Assembly (NCBI RefSeq): GCF_018968705.1
Contig: NZ_CP076668.1
Coordinates: 2,491,001 to 2,555,000, forward strand
Direction: 5' to 3'
Origin: Pseudomonas lijiangensis
GTDB taxonomy: Bacteria; Pseudomonadota; Gammaproteobacteria; Pseudomonadales; Pseudomonadaceae
DNA: 64,000 nt
In this document: piece after piece, positions 7,452-16,843 of the stretch
How positions within the stretch are numbered: the first letter of the stretch is position 1
How the letters are laid out: each line of letters starts with the position of its first letter
Position numbers and translations under genes: made by a program
The notes under the pieces: model-generated
Seen by the model: the letters and a program-made list of their open reading frames with translations, nothing else
Told to the model about the DNA's origin: nothing
Databases searched by the model: none

Positions 7452-9631
7452 GACTGATCTTCACGTTGCAGCTCGAACAGCAGCAGCGAGCGTGGGGTCA
7501 CGGTGTAGCGGGAACCGAAGTCGAATTGCTCCTTGCTGCGCAGGTCCTCCTGATTGGTATCGATCAGGCAGGTGAAGTGCGTGCCTTCCGGGACTTGCGG
7601 GAAGGTGAAGTCCACACCTTCATGGTGAGCGTTGACCATCAGCAGCAGGGTGGCATCGGCACCCGGGCGACGAATGCCGGTTTCCTGGGCGCGACCATCC
7701 ATCAGCATGCCCAGGCAGCGGGCGTTGCTGTCATGCCATTGCTCGACGCTCATTTCATTGCCGTCCGGTGCCAGCCAGGTGACATCCTTGACCCCGATTT
7801 CCTCGTTGTAGTCACCCACCAGGAAGCGACTGCGGCGCAGGATCGGGTAGCTCTGGCGAAGCTTGATCACACGCTTGACGAACTTGAGCAGCGCCTTGCC
7901 ATCGGAATCCAGGTCCCAGTTGACCCAGCCGATCTCGCTGTCCTGGCAGTAGGCATTGTTGTTGCCATGCTGGGTGCGGGCGAATTCGTCGCCGGCCACC
8001 ATCATCGGCGTGCCCTGGGCCAGCAGCAGCGTGGCGAAGAAGTTGCGCATCTGGCGCAGGCGCAACTGGTTGATTTCAACGTTGTCCGTCGGGCCTTCGA
8101 CACCGTGGTTCCAGGACAGGTTGTTATTGCTGCCGTCCTGATTGTTCTCGTCGTTGGCTTCGTTGTGCTTGTCGTTGTAGGACACCAGGTCATGCAGGGT
8201 GAAGCCGTCGTGGGCAGTGATGAAGTTCACCGAGGCCTGAGGGCGACGTCCGCGCTGATTGAACATGTTGCCCGAGGCGGTCATACGCCCGGCAAAGTCG
8301 GCAAGCTGATTGTCGTCGCCTTTCCAGAAAGCGCGCACGGTGTCGCGGAACTTGTCGTTCCATTCCATCCAGCCCGGCGGGAAGCCACCGACCTGATAAC
8401 CGCCGGGGCCGCAGTCCCAAGGCTCGGCAATGAGTTTGACCTGACGCAGGACCGGGTCCTGGCGACAGGCGACCAGGAAGCTGTGGCGCTCATCGAAACC
8501 GTCGTGGTAGCGGCCCAGAATGGTCGCCAGGTCGAAACGGAAACCGTCGACATGCATCTCCGACGCCCAGTAGCGCAAGGAGTCGGTGACCATCTGCAAA
8601 ACGCAAGGGTGGCTCAGGTCCAGAGTGTTGCCTGTGCCTGAATCGTTGATATAGAAGCGCTTGTCGTCCGGCATCAACCGGTAATACGAGGCGTTATCGA
8701 TGCCGCGCATGGACAGGGTCGGCCCCAGCTCGTTGCCTTCTGCGGTGTGGTTGTAGACCACATCGAGAATGACCTCCAGCCCGGCATGGTGCATGTGGGC
8801 GATCATTTCCTTGAACTCGGCGATCTTGCCGTGTGCCAGGTATCGCGGGTCCGGGGCGAAGAAGGCGATGCTGTTGTAGCCCCAGTAGTTGGTCATGCCT
8901 TTTTGCAGCAGGTGCTGGTCATTGACGAAGGCATGCACCGGCAGCAGCTCGACCGCAGTCACCCCCAGCTTGCGCACGTGATCGATGACTTCCTCGACCA
9001 TCAGCCCGGAGAAGGTGCCGCGCAATTCTTCCGGTACGGCAGGGTGGCGCATGGTGAAACCGCGTACGTGGGTTTCATAGAGAATGGTCTTGTCCCAGGG
9101 CGTGCCGACCCGCTGGTCGCGGCCCCAAGTGTAGGCCGGGTCGATGACTTTGCTCTTGGGCACGAAGGGTGCACTGTCACGCTCATCGAAACTCAGGTCG
9201 CCATCCGGGTGGCCGATGGTGTAGCCGAACAAGGCTTCCGACCATTTCAATTCGCCGACCAGTTGTTTGGCATAGGGGTCGATGAGCAGTTTGTTATGGT
9301 TGAAGCGATGGCCATTCTTCGGGTCGTAAGGGCCATAGACCCTGTAGCCGTAGATCAGGCCGGGATGCGCGTCGGGAAGGTAGCCGTGAAAGATTTCATC
9401 GGTGTACTCCGGCAGCTCGATACGCTCCAGCTCCACCTCGCCGCTGGAGTCGAACAGGCACAGTTCTACCTTGGTCGCGTTGGCGGAGAACAACGCAAAG
9501 TTGACCCCCAGACCGTCCCAGCTGGCGCCGAGGGGGAAGGGCAGTCCTTCACGAATGCGTGAGGTCGAGCCGGCCGGTGTTTCGTGAGTCGTCGAAGTAT
9601 CGCTTTTCACGGTTTTGGACTTTGTATTCAT
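7448..9631 (-). CDS. glgX: Glycogen debranching enzyme GlgX
   Basis: A 727-residue GH13 isoamylase-type debranching enzyme that cuts alpha-1,6 branches of phosphorylase-limited glycogen. An N-terminal CBM48-like domain (FPLGASWDGLGVNFALFS) precedes the barrel. GH13 regions visible are DVVYNHTAEGNE, DGFRFDLATILGR (nucleophile Asp), LIAEPWDCGPGG (acid Glu) and FITAHDGFTLHDL (transition-state Asp). Start ATG 9631 has AAGGAATC upstream. It follows the DUF2934 gene after a 161-bp gap that could hold its own promoter, and its stop overlaps the next gene. The first 20 or so residues are a low-complexity Ser/Thr-rich extension. Confidence 0.93.
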   Translation of the reverse strand: MNTKSKTVKSDTSTTHETPAGSTSRIREGLPFPLGASWDGLGVNFALFSANATKVELCLFDSSGEVELERIELPEYTDEIFHGYLPDAHPGLIYGYRVYGPYDPKNGHRFNHNKLLIDPYAKQLVGELKWSEALFGYTIGHPDGDLSFDERDSAPFVPKSKVIDPAYTWGRDQRVGTPWDKTILYETHVRGFTMRHPAVPEELRGTFSGLMVEEVIDHVRKLGVTAVELLPVHAFVNDQHLLQKGMTNYWGYNSIAFFAPDPRYLAHGKIAEFKEMIAHMHHAGLEVILDVVYNHTAEGNELGPTLSMRGIDNASYYRLMPDDKRFYINDSGTGNTLDLSHPCVLQMVTDSLRYWASEMHVDGFRFDLATILGRYHDGFDERHSFLVACRQDPVLRQVKLIAEPWDCGPGGYQVGGFPPGWMEWNDKFRDTVRAFWKGDDNQLADFAGRMTASGNMFNQRGRRPQASVNFITAHDGFTLHDLVSYNDKHNEANDENNQDGSNNNLSWNHGVEGPTDNVEINQLRLRQMRNFFATLLLAQGTPMMVAGDEFARTQHGNNNAYCQDSEIGWVNWDLDSDGKALLKFVKRVIKLRQSYPILRRSRFLVGDYNEEIGVKDVTWLAPDGNEMSVEQWHDSNARCLGMLMDGRAQETGIRRPGADATLLLMVNAHHEGVDFTFPQVPEGTHFTCLIDTNQEDLRSKEQFDFGSRYTVTPRSLLLFELQREDQS

Positions 9632-9792
9632 GATTCCTTCCTGACTCGATGATGACTTTGCAGGCAGCCGAAACCGCTATCGAAACCTGACAGCTTCAAT
9701 ACTGCTGAAGAGAGATGCCGGGGTTGCCGCAGGTCACGTCTCGATCTGGCGCGACATCTGCGGCAGTGGGCAGGTACTGGACCTGTAGGGTT

Positions 9793-10146
9793 TCAGGTTG
9801 TCGGTGGCTTGCGGGGTTTCTTCGCCGCAGGCTTGGGCGGTTGCTCTGCCTGTGCGGGGGTGGACTTGGGTTTTGCAGCGGGTTTTGGCTTGGGTGCTGC
9901 TGCCGGCTTGGCTGCAGGTGCTGCCTTGGCGGCCGGTTTGGAAGGCGCAGTCTTCGGTGCTGCGTCTACCTTGGGCAGCTTGGGCTTGTTGGCTTTGCTG
10001 GCACTGGTTTTATCCGGAGCCAGAGCTTCGGCTTCTGCCAGTTTGCGTGCCATTTCCCAATGGCGCTGCTCATGCCCAACAGGCTTACCTTCCGATTCCC
10101 ATATCTGATAGGCAAATTCGCGGATTCTTTTTTCGTCGGCACTCAT
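9793..10146 (-). CDS. DUF2934 protein with Ala/Pro/Lys-rich tail
   Basis: A 117-residue protein with two parts. Residues 1-40 (MSADEKRIREFAYQIWESEG, then HEQRHWEMARKLAEAE) are the DUF2934 helical motif found in many soil and rhizobial proteins. The remaining ~75 residues are a disordered, highly basic Ala/Pro/Lys tail made of repeated APAAKPAA/KPKPAAKPK-like units. ATG 10146 has GGGAG about 8 bp upstream. It lies between treY (17 bp away) and glgX, a position I recall as conserved in Pseudomonas glycogen operons. The tail resembles nucleoid-binding tails, but the function is unknown. Confidence 0.75.
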   Translation of the reverse strand: MSADEKRIREFAYQIWESEGKPVGHEQRHWEMARKLAEAEALAPDKTSASKANKPKLPKVDAAPKTAPSKPAAKAAPAAKPAAAPKPKPAAKPKSTPAQAEQPPKPAAKKPRKPPTT

Positions 10147-10163
10147 CTCGACACTCCCAGGTA

Positions 10164-12947
10164 TCACATAGTTTGAATAAGCAGGTTTACAGAAAATTCC
10201 TTGAGCGCTGCACTGAGCTGTATTTCCCTGTCATTTATGGCTACGACGTCAGAAAAGAGGCCCTTCCAGTCTGGATGTGAATCAGCGAATGGCAGAATGA
10301 TTCGTGTATCGCCCCAATTGGCAGCATTAATGAATGGAGTTTGCGCAGTGCCCAATAGTTCACTGCTTGTGCGTGGAACAACAACGATGGCGCGCTCGCC
10401 CTCCCATACACGAGCGAAAGCCACTACATGCTCTGCCTGACTGCCCGTTACTTTCAGGGGCAGATACTCCCCGTGACTGAACAGCTCCGAATGTCCGGCG
10501 CGCAGATTCAGCACCTGCGCGATCAATGCCTGTTTGACTCTGCCGTCCTGCCAGTCGCTCAGCAGGTCGCTGGCTTTTGCAGACTCGGCCAGTGCCTGTT
10601 CGCGGGCCTTGTAGTCCACCGGACGACGGTTGTCCGGGTCCACGAGGCTGAAATCCCAGAACTCGGTGCCCTGATACAGATCCGGCACGCCTGGCACGGT
10701 CATGCGCAGCAAGGTTTGCGCCAGGCTGTTGAGGGCTCCGGCGGCTGCGATACGATTGGCAGTGGCGCCCAGAGACTGGCGCAGCGCCAGGGCTTCGGGT
10801 GCCAGCAGCAGGCGTTGCAGGAATTCCCGGCAGGCACTTTCGTAGGCCTGATTGGGTGCGCCCCAACTGCTTTGCAGTTTGGCTTCGCGCAGGGCTTTTT
10901 CCTGCCACTGAACCATACGCCGGGCATAGGCTTCGTGAGCTTCTTCGCCTTCCAGTTCCAGCGGCCAACTGCCCAGCAGGGCTTGATAGAGCATCAGCTC
11001 GTCGCCCGCGCTGATGGTCGGATCCTCACCCTTGAGTGGCACCGCCAGTTGCCGCCAGCGCTCCACCTGTTCGGCATACCAGCCCGCACATTCACTGAGC
11101 ACGGCCAGTCGTGTGCGGGTATCTTCCCCACGTTTGTGGTCGTGGGTCGCGGTCGCCAGCAGGTTGTTGGCGAACTTCTCATGGCGTTGCTGGCAGGCCT
11201 GATGGAAGGCTTCCACCGGGGCACTGAAGTGTTGGGGATGAAAGCCCACGTCGTTACGCGACAGCAGCACTGCCGAGCGATAGAACGCAGTGTCCTCCAC
11301 GGACTTGGCAGCCACGGGGGAGGTGAGTTGCTGAAAGCGTACGCAGGCCTTGCGGTGCAGATCGCGCAGGCGTCCGCGTGGCAGCTTGCGCCAGGGTTCG
11401 CCACCCAGCCAGCGTTGCAGGTAATCCAGCACTGGCCAGTCGCCTTCGTTGAGGCTGGTGCGTGCGCCCTGCATGGCTTGCTGGAAGAAACGATCGTCTT
11501 CTGCCGAGCGCCCGCAGGCGCTGATGTAGGTCCGGTAGATCGGGAAGTTCACCACCAGCGCCAGCAGCGCACGGCGAATGGCTCCCAGCGTCAGGTCGCG
11601 ACTCATCAGGTCGCTGCGCGCCACCTGTAGCAGTGCCTGGGCAAGATTCTCGAAATCTCCGGCAAGGGTGCCATGCAACACAAGATCACGGGCCACCAGG
11701 ACTTCCTGATCGAAGTCGGCCGTGCGCTCCGTCAGCCGGTTCCAGAGCTCGGCCAGAGGGGCCTGACCCTTGGGATCGTGCTGGAGCAGAGACACCTGAT
11801 TCATGAACTCGTAACCAGTGGTCCCGTCCACGCTCCAGTCGTCGCGCAATGGTTCATCGGGGCCGAGGATTTTCTCGACGAAAATCGGCAGGTGTTCCAG
11901 TTGCGCATGGGCAGGGCGATGTTTGAGCAGCCCTTGCACCCGGCGATGGAGTTTTCGGCCATAGCCGCGAGGGTCGGCGAGCCCGTCGATATGGTCGATA
12001 CGCAGGCCGTCCACCAGACCTTCTTCGATCAACTGGAAAATCTTGCCGTGGGTGGCCTCGAAAACCATGGGCCGCTCGACCCGCAGGCCGCCCAGTTCAT
12101 TGATGTCGAAAAAGCGCCGCCAGTTGATGTCATCGGCAGCGGTGCGCCAGCTTGCCAGTCGGTAATGCTGACGCTCCAGCAAGTGATGCAGACGCTCGAA
12201 GCCTTCTTGCTCTTTTGAATCGAACCGGGCAATCCCTTGTTCGATGGCTTGAAGGATCTCCGGGACTCTGGCCAGTTCCGCCAGTTCGGCCTTGGCCTGC
12301 CGGGCGCGTTCGTAGGCCTGGGGGTATTGATTCAGTGCGCCGAAGCGCTGGCCCAGTTCGGTCAGTTGCGGGTGGCCGCTGGCATGCAGCAGTGGACCGT
12401 AGGTGGTGGGTGTCACCGGAAAATGATGCTGATAGTGTTCGATGTGAAACGAGCCGTGCTTCGCATCGAAGCGCAACGGAATCTCACCGGCCTGTAGCAC
12501 CGCGCCATAATCGCTGCTCAGGAAAGGCAGCAGCAACTGGCCTTCCAGCAACGGGTCGGGAGAGTTCCACTGAATATCGAAGAAGCTGGCATAAGGGCTG
12601 CCGCGTCCCCATTCCAGAAGGTCGAGCCACCAGGGATTGTCGGCGCCACCGACGGCCATGTGGTTGGAAACGATATCGAGGATCAGGCCCATGCCGTGGG
12701 CGCGCAGGGCTTCCACCAGACGGCGCAGCGCCGGTTCTCCACCCAGTTGCGGGTTGATGATCGTCGGGTCGACCACGTCGTAGCCATGCATGGAATCGGC
12801 ACGTGCCTTGAGCAGTGGCGAGGCGTAGATATGGCTGATGCCCAGGCTGGCAAAGTAGGGCACCAATGGCACGGCGTCGTCGAGGGTGAAGTCCTTGTGG
12901 AATTGCAGGCGCTGGGTGGCGCGCAAGGGTTGAAGGGTCATGCTCAT
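10164..12947 (-). CDS. treY: Maltooligosyltrehalose synthase TreY
   Basis: A 927-residue GH13 enzyme that isomerises the reducing-end alpha-1,4 bond of maltodextrin to alpha-1,1, giving maltooligosyltrehalose. The opening block (RLQFHKDFTLDDAVPLVPYF ... HIYASPLLKARADSMHGYD) is diagnostic of TreY. GH13 motifs include LDIVSNHMAVGG (90-101), DGLRIDHIDGL (nucleophile), FVEKILGPDE and TATHDHKRGEDTRTR. The start overlaps the malQ stop by 4 bp (ATGA). It provides the substrate cut by TreZ, so maltodextrin from MalQ and GlgX can be turned into trehalose. Length is slightly above some family members but within the TreY range. Confidence 0.93.
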   Translation of the reverse strand: MSMTLQPLRATQRLQFHKDFTLDDAVPLVPYFASLGISHIYASPLLKARADSMHGYDVVDPTIINPQLGGEPALRRLVEALRAHGMGLILDIVSNHMAVGGADNPWWLDLLEWGRGSPYASFFDIQWNSPDPLLEGQLLLPFLSSDYGAVLQAGEIPLRFDAKHGSFHIEHYQHHFPVTPTTYGPLLHASGHPQLTELGQRFGALNQYPQAYERARQAKAELAELARVPEILQAIEQGIARFDSKEQEGFERLHHLLERQHYRLASWRTAADDINWRRFFDINELGGLRVERPMVFEATHGKIFQLIEEGLVDGLRIDHIDGLADPRGYGRKLHRRVQGLLKHRPAHAQLEHLPIFVEKILGPDEPLRDDWSVDGTTGYEFMNQVSLLQHDPKGQAPLAELWNRLTERTADFDQEVLVARDLVLHGTLAGDFENLAQALLQVARSDLMSRDLTLGAIRRALLALVVNFPIYRTYISACGRSAEDDRFFQQAMQGARTSLNEGDWPVLDYLQRWLGGEPWRKLPRGRLRDLHRKACVRFQQLTSPVAAKSVEDTAFYRSAVLLSRNDVGFHPQHFSAPVEAFHQACQQRHEKFANNLLATATHDHKRGEDTRTRLAVLSECAGWYAEQVERWRQLAVPLKGEDPTISAGDELMLYQALLGSWPLELEGEEAHEAYARRMVQWQEKALREAKLQSSWGAPNQAYESACREFLQRLLLAPEALALRQSLGATANRIAAAGALNSLAQTLLRMTVPGVPDLYQGTEFWDFSLVDPDNRRPVDYKAREQALAESAKASDLLSDWQDGRVKQALIAQVLNLRAGHSELFSHGEYLPLKVTGSQAEHVVAFARVWEGERAIVVVPRTSSELLGTAQTPFINAANWGDTRIILPFADSHPDWKGLFSDVVAINDREIQLSAALKEFSVNLLIQTM

Positions 12948-15022
12948 CGGTCACGCTCCGCAGCTTGCAGCCGGGATTGGGACAGCAATTCCAGTCGTCG
13001 TGCAGCGTCTTCATTGTCGAGCAGGGCGGCGCTTTCTGCATTGAAGCGGCGCCGCCAGTTTGGATGACTGTCGATGGTGCCAGGCAGATTGGCCTGTTCA
13101 TGAACGCCCAGTGCATCTTCCATGGGCAACAGCACCAGCGGCGCCCGGGTATGACCCAGATAACGGATCCCGGCATCGATGATGCGGGTGAAGTCCTCGG
13201 TATCGGCAGGCAGGTTGTCGTTGTTCTGGCTCAGGGCGCGGCGCAGGCCGTCATATTCACGGGCGCGCTCTTCACGCCAATGCCGCTCGCTCTGCTCGTC
13301 GAGATGACCGAGGCGCGAATGCCACTCGATGTCCAGTTCGCTCAGCCAGCCTGACAGGGTTGGCAGGTCGTGGGTGCTGGTGGTTGCCAGTGCTTCATCC
13401 GACCAGTCGAGGATAGGCTTGAAATGGCCGTTATTCTGCTCGAACAGCAGGACGCGCATGCCCAGAATCGCCCGGGCCGAGAGTTTTTCATGCAGGCCTT
13501 CAGGGACCGTGCCCAGGTCTTCTCCGAGTACGATTGCCTTGTGCCGCCAGGATTCCAGGCTCAGCAGGCGCAGCATGTCGTCCAGGGGATAATTAAGGTA
13601 GGCACCTTCGCTGGGAGGCGAGCCCAATGGCACGACCCACAGGCGTTGCAGGCCCATCACGTGGTCGATTCGCAGGCCGCCGGCATGGGCGAAGTTGGCC
13701 CGCAGCATCTCGATGAAGGCCCGGAAGCCGTTGCGCTTCAGCCCTTCGGGAGAAAAGGCCGAGATGCCCCAGCTTTGTCCCGAGCGATTGAGAATATCCG
13801 GTGGTGCGCCAACGGTCAGCGCCGACAGCAGTTCGTCCTGGCGACTCCAGGCCTGACTGCCGGCGCCGTCCGCGCCCACTGCCAGGTCCGCGATCAGGCC
13901 GACACGCATGCCGCTGCTGCGTGCAGCCACCTGCGCACGTTCCAGGCTGCGCGCAATCAGCCACTGCGCGAAGGCATGAAAGCTGATCAGCGGACCATGG
14001 GCGGCAGCGAACAGGGCAATGGCTTCACTGCGCGGCTCTTTCAGCTCGTCCGGCCATTCATGCCAGTTGTCACTGATGCCCATGTTCTGGCTTTCAGCGC
14101 GCAGGGCTTCGAAGCGGCAATGGTTTTCCAGGGCTTCACCGCCGGTATGGCGGAAACTGTTGAAGTCTTCATGCAGCGGATGCGCACCGGTGCTGAACGC
14201 TTCATAGAGTGCGTGAAGGGCTTTCCATTTGGCACTGGCGGCGGCAGGCCAGTCGATCAATTGCAGATCTTCCAGGCGCTTGAATTCATCGCTCACACCG
14301 GCGTCTTCAATAGCCTGTCGCCAGGCCCGTTCGCCAAGGATCATGCCTGGCGAAGCGTAAAGACTGTTGAGGAACAGGCGGCTGGAAGGGGAATAAGGAC
14401 TGTAGCGTTGCGGGTCGCTGGCGAACATGGCGTGGATGGGGCTGATCGCCAGGGCATCGGCGCCTCTTTCGCCCGCCGAACGCACCAGGGCTTCAAGCGC
14501 CTGGGTGTCGCCGAATCCGCCATCACCTTCACGACGCAGACCGTACAGCTGTACCGTCAGGCCCCAGGTGCGAGGCGTCTTGACATCGGTGGCCATGGAC
14601 ATGCTGAAGCAAGTGTCTGGCGCGACAGCAATGGTCAGGTGCTGACCGGCTATCTCCAGTTGTTGATAGCCGACGGTTGCCAGGGCCGGTAGTTCGGCGT
14701 TGGAGGTGAGTCTGGCGGCCAGTCGCGAACCGTCTTCCAGGTGCAGGACAAAAGGTGTCTCGGGCTCGAACCACTCCGACAGGTCCAGATTCTTGCCATG
14801 ATCCACAGTCAGCAGCGGCGGGGCGCTGGCACCGTGGCGGGCGGTCTGCAACTGCAGCATGCTGGCGTCGATGGCTTCGCTGCTGTCTGCCCGATAACCG
14901 AGGGCTTCAAGAACCTTGCGCAAGACCTGAGGGCTGACCGTCTGCGGGCGAGCGTTGGCATCGACCCAGTGCACCGACAAGCCTGCTTCAGTGGCAAGTC
15001 TCTCCAATTGCTCATTGCTCAT
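12944..15022 (-). CDS. malQ: 4-alpha-glucanotransferase MalQ
   Basis: A 692-residue GH77 amylomaltase that transfers maltosyl or longer units between alpha-1,4 glucans. Diagnostic regions are FGDTQALEALVRSAGERGADALAISPIHAMFA, LRIDHVMGLQRLWVVPLG (nucleophile region), VLGEDLGTVPEG (acid Glu) and TSTHDLPTLSGWLS. An N-terminal ~150-residue extension precedes the barrel, as in enterobacterial MalQ. ATG 15022 is chosen because GGAGG lies 7 bp upstream and the start overlaps the treZ stop. It sits between treZ and treY, a linkage that recycles short maltodextrins into substrates for TreY/TreZ. Confidence 0.92.
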   Translation of the reverse strand: MSNEQLERLATEAGLSVHWVDANARPQTVSPQVLRKVLEALGYRADSSEAIDASMLQLQTARHGASAPPLLTVDHGKNLDLSEWFEPETPFVLHLEDGSRLAARLTSNAELPALATVGYQQLEIAGQHLTIAVAPDTCFSMSMATDVKTPRTWGLTVQLYGLRREGDGGFGDTQALEALVRSAGERGADALAISPIHAMFASDPQRYSPYSPSSRLFLNSLYASPGMILGERAWRQAIEDAGVSDEFKRLEDLQLIDWPAAASAKWKALHALYEAFSTGAHPLHEDFNSFRHTGGEALENHCRFEALRAESQNMGISDNWHEWPDELKEPRSEAIALFAAAHGPLISFHAFAQWLIARSLERAQVAARSSGMRVGLIADLAVGADGAGSQAWSRQDELLSALTVGAPPDILNRSGQSWGISAFSPEGLKRNGFRAFIEMLRANFAHAGGLRIDHVMGLQRLWVVPLGSPPSEGAYLNYPLDDMLRLLSLESWRHKAIVLGEDLGTVPEGLHEKLSARAILGMRVLLFEQNNGHFKPILDWSDEALATTSTHDLPTLSGWLSELDIEWHSRLGHLDEQSERHWREERAREYDGLRRALSQNNDNLPADTEDFTRIIDAGIRYLGHTRAPLVLLPMEDALGVHEQANLPGTIDSHPNWRRRFNAESAALLDNEDAARRLELLSQSRLQAAERDR

Positions 15023-16826
15023 CCTGTTCCTCCAGAACATCACTTGCTGTCAGGCTGACAATGGCCATGTAAGGATTGAGGGTGCCCTGTGGGGAAAGTT
15101 CTACCGGATGTGACTGAGTGGTAAAGAGAATCGTAGCGCTCTTCTGTTCAGGCGCCAGTACCGGGTGTTTGCCCAGATTCAGATCGATGCGCAGGACACT
15201 GCCGTCGCCCATTCGCCACCGGGCACTGACTGCACCATCGCCCAGCACTTCGCAGCCCAATGGGCGTGTGCCCGGCAGGCGAGGAACGATCTCGCGATGG
15301 CGGATGCTCAGCAATTGCCTGTAGAGCTGCAGCCAGTTTCGGTGCTCGCTGCCTTTATCGGTTTGCGGTTCGATGGCCTCGAAGTCGGGACGCGAGGCCA
15401 TGAAGGTCTGCGGATCGTTGGGATCGGGGATGTGCTCGCGGCGTTCTTCATCGGCAAAGGCTGCGAAAGCGGCGAACTCTTTTCGTCGTCCTTCGCGAAC
15501 GGCGTCGGCCAGTTCGCCATGGTGGCTGGTGAAGAACAGAAAAGGCTCGCTGGCTCCCCATTCATCGCCCATGAACATCAACGGGATCATCGGGGACAAC
15601 AACAGCAGTGCGGTTGCCGCCTTGAGCGCTGGGGCAGGGCAGAGCTGAGTCAGTCGCTCGCCCAGGGCGCGATTGCCGATCTGGTCGTGATTCTGCAGAA
15701 ACAGGACGAAGGCGCTGGGTTCGAGGTGCCCGCTGGGCTCGCCACGGTTGTGGCCATGCTGGGTCGCTTCGCCCTGATAGACGAAACCTTCGCTCAGCAG
15801 GCGCGCCAGCTTGCGGGTCGGTTCCTGGGCGAAATCCGCATAATAGGCATCGGTTTCGCCGGTCAGCAGGACATGCAGCGTATTGTGCCCGTCATCGTTC
15901 CACTGGGCATCGAAGCCTTGTTGAAGCAGCTGTGCCTGATTGAATTCGTTTTCCAGATTCAGCCAGACATGCCGGTCCTTGCTGATCTGCTGGCGTACAC
16001 GACGGGCAAATTCGGGCAGAAAGGTGTCGTCCTTGATGGCATGCACCGCATCCAGTCGTAGCCCGTCGAAACGGTAGTCGAGCAGCCACATCAAGGCGTT
16101 ATCGATGAAGAAGTCGCGAACTTGTGGCCGACGAAAATCGATGGCATCGCCCCATGGCGTCTTTACATCGCTGCGAAAGAAGCTTTTGGCGTAGCTGCCC
16201 AGATAATTACCGTCCGGGCCGAAATGGTTGTAGACCACATCAAGAATCACCATCAGACCAAGGCCGTGGGCCGTGTCTATCAGGTGCTTGAGTTGGTCCG
16301 GGGTGCCATAGGACGACTGGGGTGCATAAGGCAGTACGCCGTCGTATCCCCAGTTGCGATCACCGGGAAACTGCGCCAGCGGCATCAGCTCGATGGCGGT
16401 GACACCCAGCTCTGCAAGACGTGCCAGATGGCTCTCTGCTGCGGCATAGCCGCCCAGTGCGCCCACATGAACTTCCTGGATGACGGCTTCATGCCAAGGC
16501 CGACCCTGCCAGTGGTTGTGTTGCCACTGGTAGGCCTGATGGTCGATCACGATGCTCCGGGAGTGCACATCATCGACCTGGGCGCGGGAGGCCGGGTCGG
16601 GCACCTCCAGCTTCCTGTCGATCCTGTAGAGGTACCGAGTGCCCGCTGTACAGCGGGCCTCGACGGCAAACCAGCCGTCCTCCTGTGCTTCCATGCTCAA
16701 GGATCGCCCATCACCCAGTTCGACACTTACATCCTGGGCATCCGGTGCCCAAATGGCGAACCGGGTGTGTTCGGGGTTCAACAAAACGGCGCCGTGGCGC
16801 CCGCTATCGTCTGTACGCACAGGCAT
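15012..16826 (-). CDS. treZ: Maltooligosyltrehalose trehalohydrolase TreZ
   Basis: A 604-residue GH13 enzyme that releases trehalose from maltooligosyltrehalose. An N-terminal E-set/CBM48-like domain (FAIWAPDAQDVSVEL) is followed by the barrel, with ELMPLAQFPGDRNWGYDGVLPYAP, LDVVYNHFGPDGNYLG, FDGLRLDAVHAI (nucleophile), LNLENEFNQAQLLQ (acid) and FLQNHDQIGNR. ATG 16826 follows GGAGAAGGGG. An alternative longer reading back to 16952 adds 42 residues of atypical Cys/Arg-rich sequence overlapping glgA and is rejected. It lies 17 bp after glgA and overlaps malQ. Confidence 0.93.
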   Translation of the reverse strand: MPVRTDDSGRHGAVLLNPEHTRFAIWAPDAQDVSVELGDGRSLSMEAQEDGWFAVEARCTAGTRYLYRIDRKLEVPDPASRAQVDDVHSRSIVIDHQAYQWQHNHWQGRPWHEAVIQEVHVGALGGYAAAESHLARLAELGVTAIELMPLAQFPGDRNWGYDGVLPYAPQSSYGTPDQLKHLIDTAHGLGLMVILDVVYNHFGPDGNYLGSYAKSFFRSDVKTPWGDAIDFRRPQVRDFFIDNALMWLLDYRFDGLRLDAVHAIKDDTFLPEFARRVRQQISKDRHVWLNLENEFNQAQLLQQGFDAQWNDDGHNTLHVLLTGETDAYYADFAQEPTRKLARLLSEGFVYQGEATQHGHNRGEPSGHLEPSAFVLFLQNHDQIGNRALGERLTQLCPAPALKAATALLLLSPMIPLMFMGDEWGASEPFLFFTSHHGELADAVREGRRKEFAAFAAFADEERREHIPDPNDPQTFMASRPDFEAIEPQTDKGSEHRNWLQLYRQLLSIRHREIVPRLPGTRPLGCEVLGDGAVSARWRMGDGSVLRIDLNLGKHPVLAPEQKSATILFTTQSHPVELSPQGTLNPYMAIVSLTASDVLEEQDEQ

Positions 16827-16843
16827 CCAGTAACCCCTTCTCC

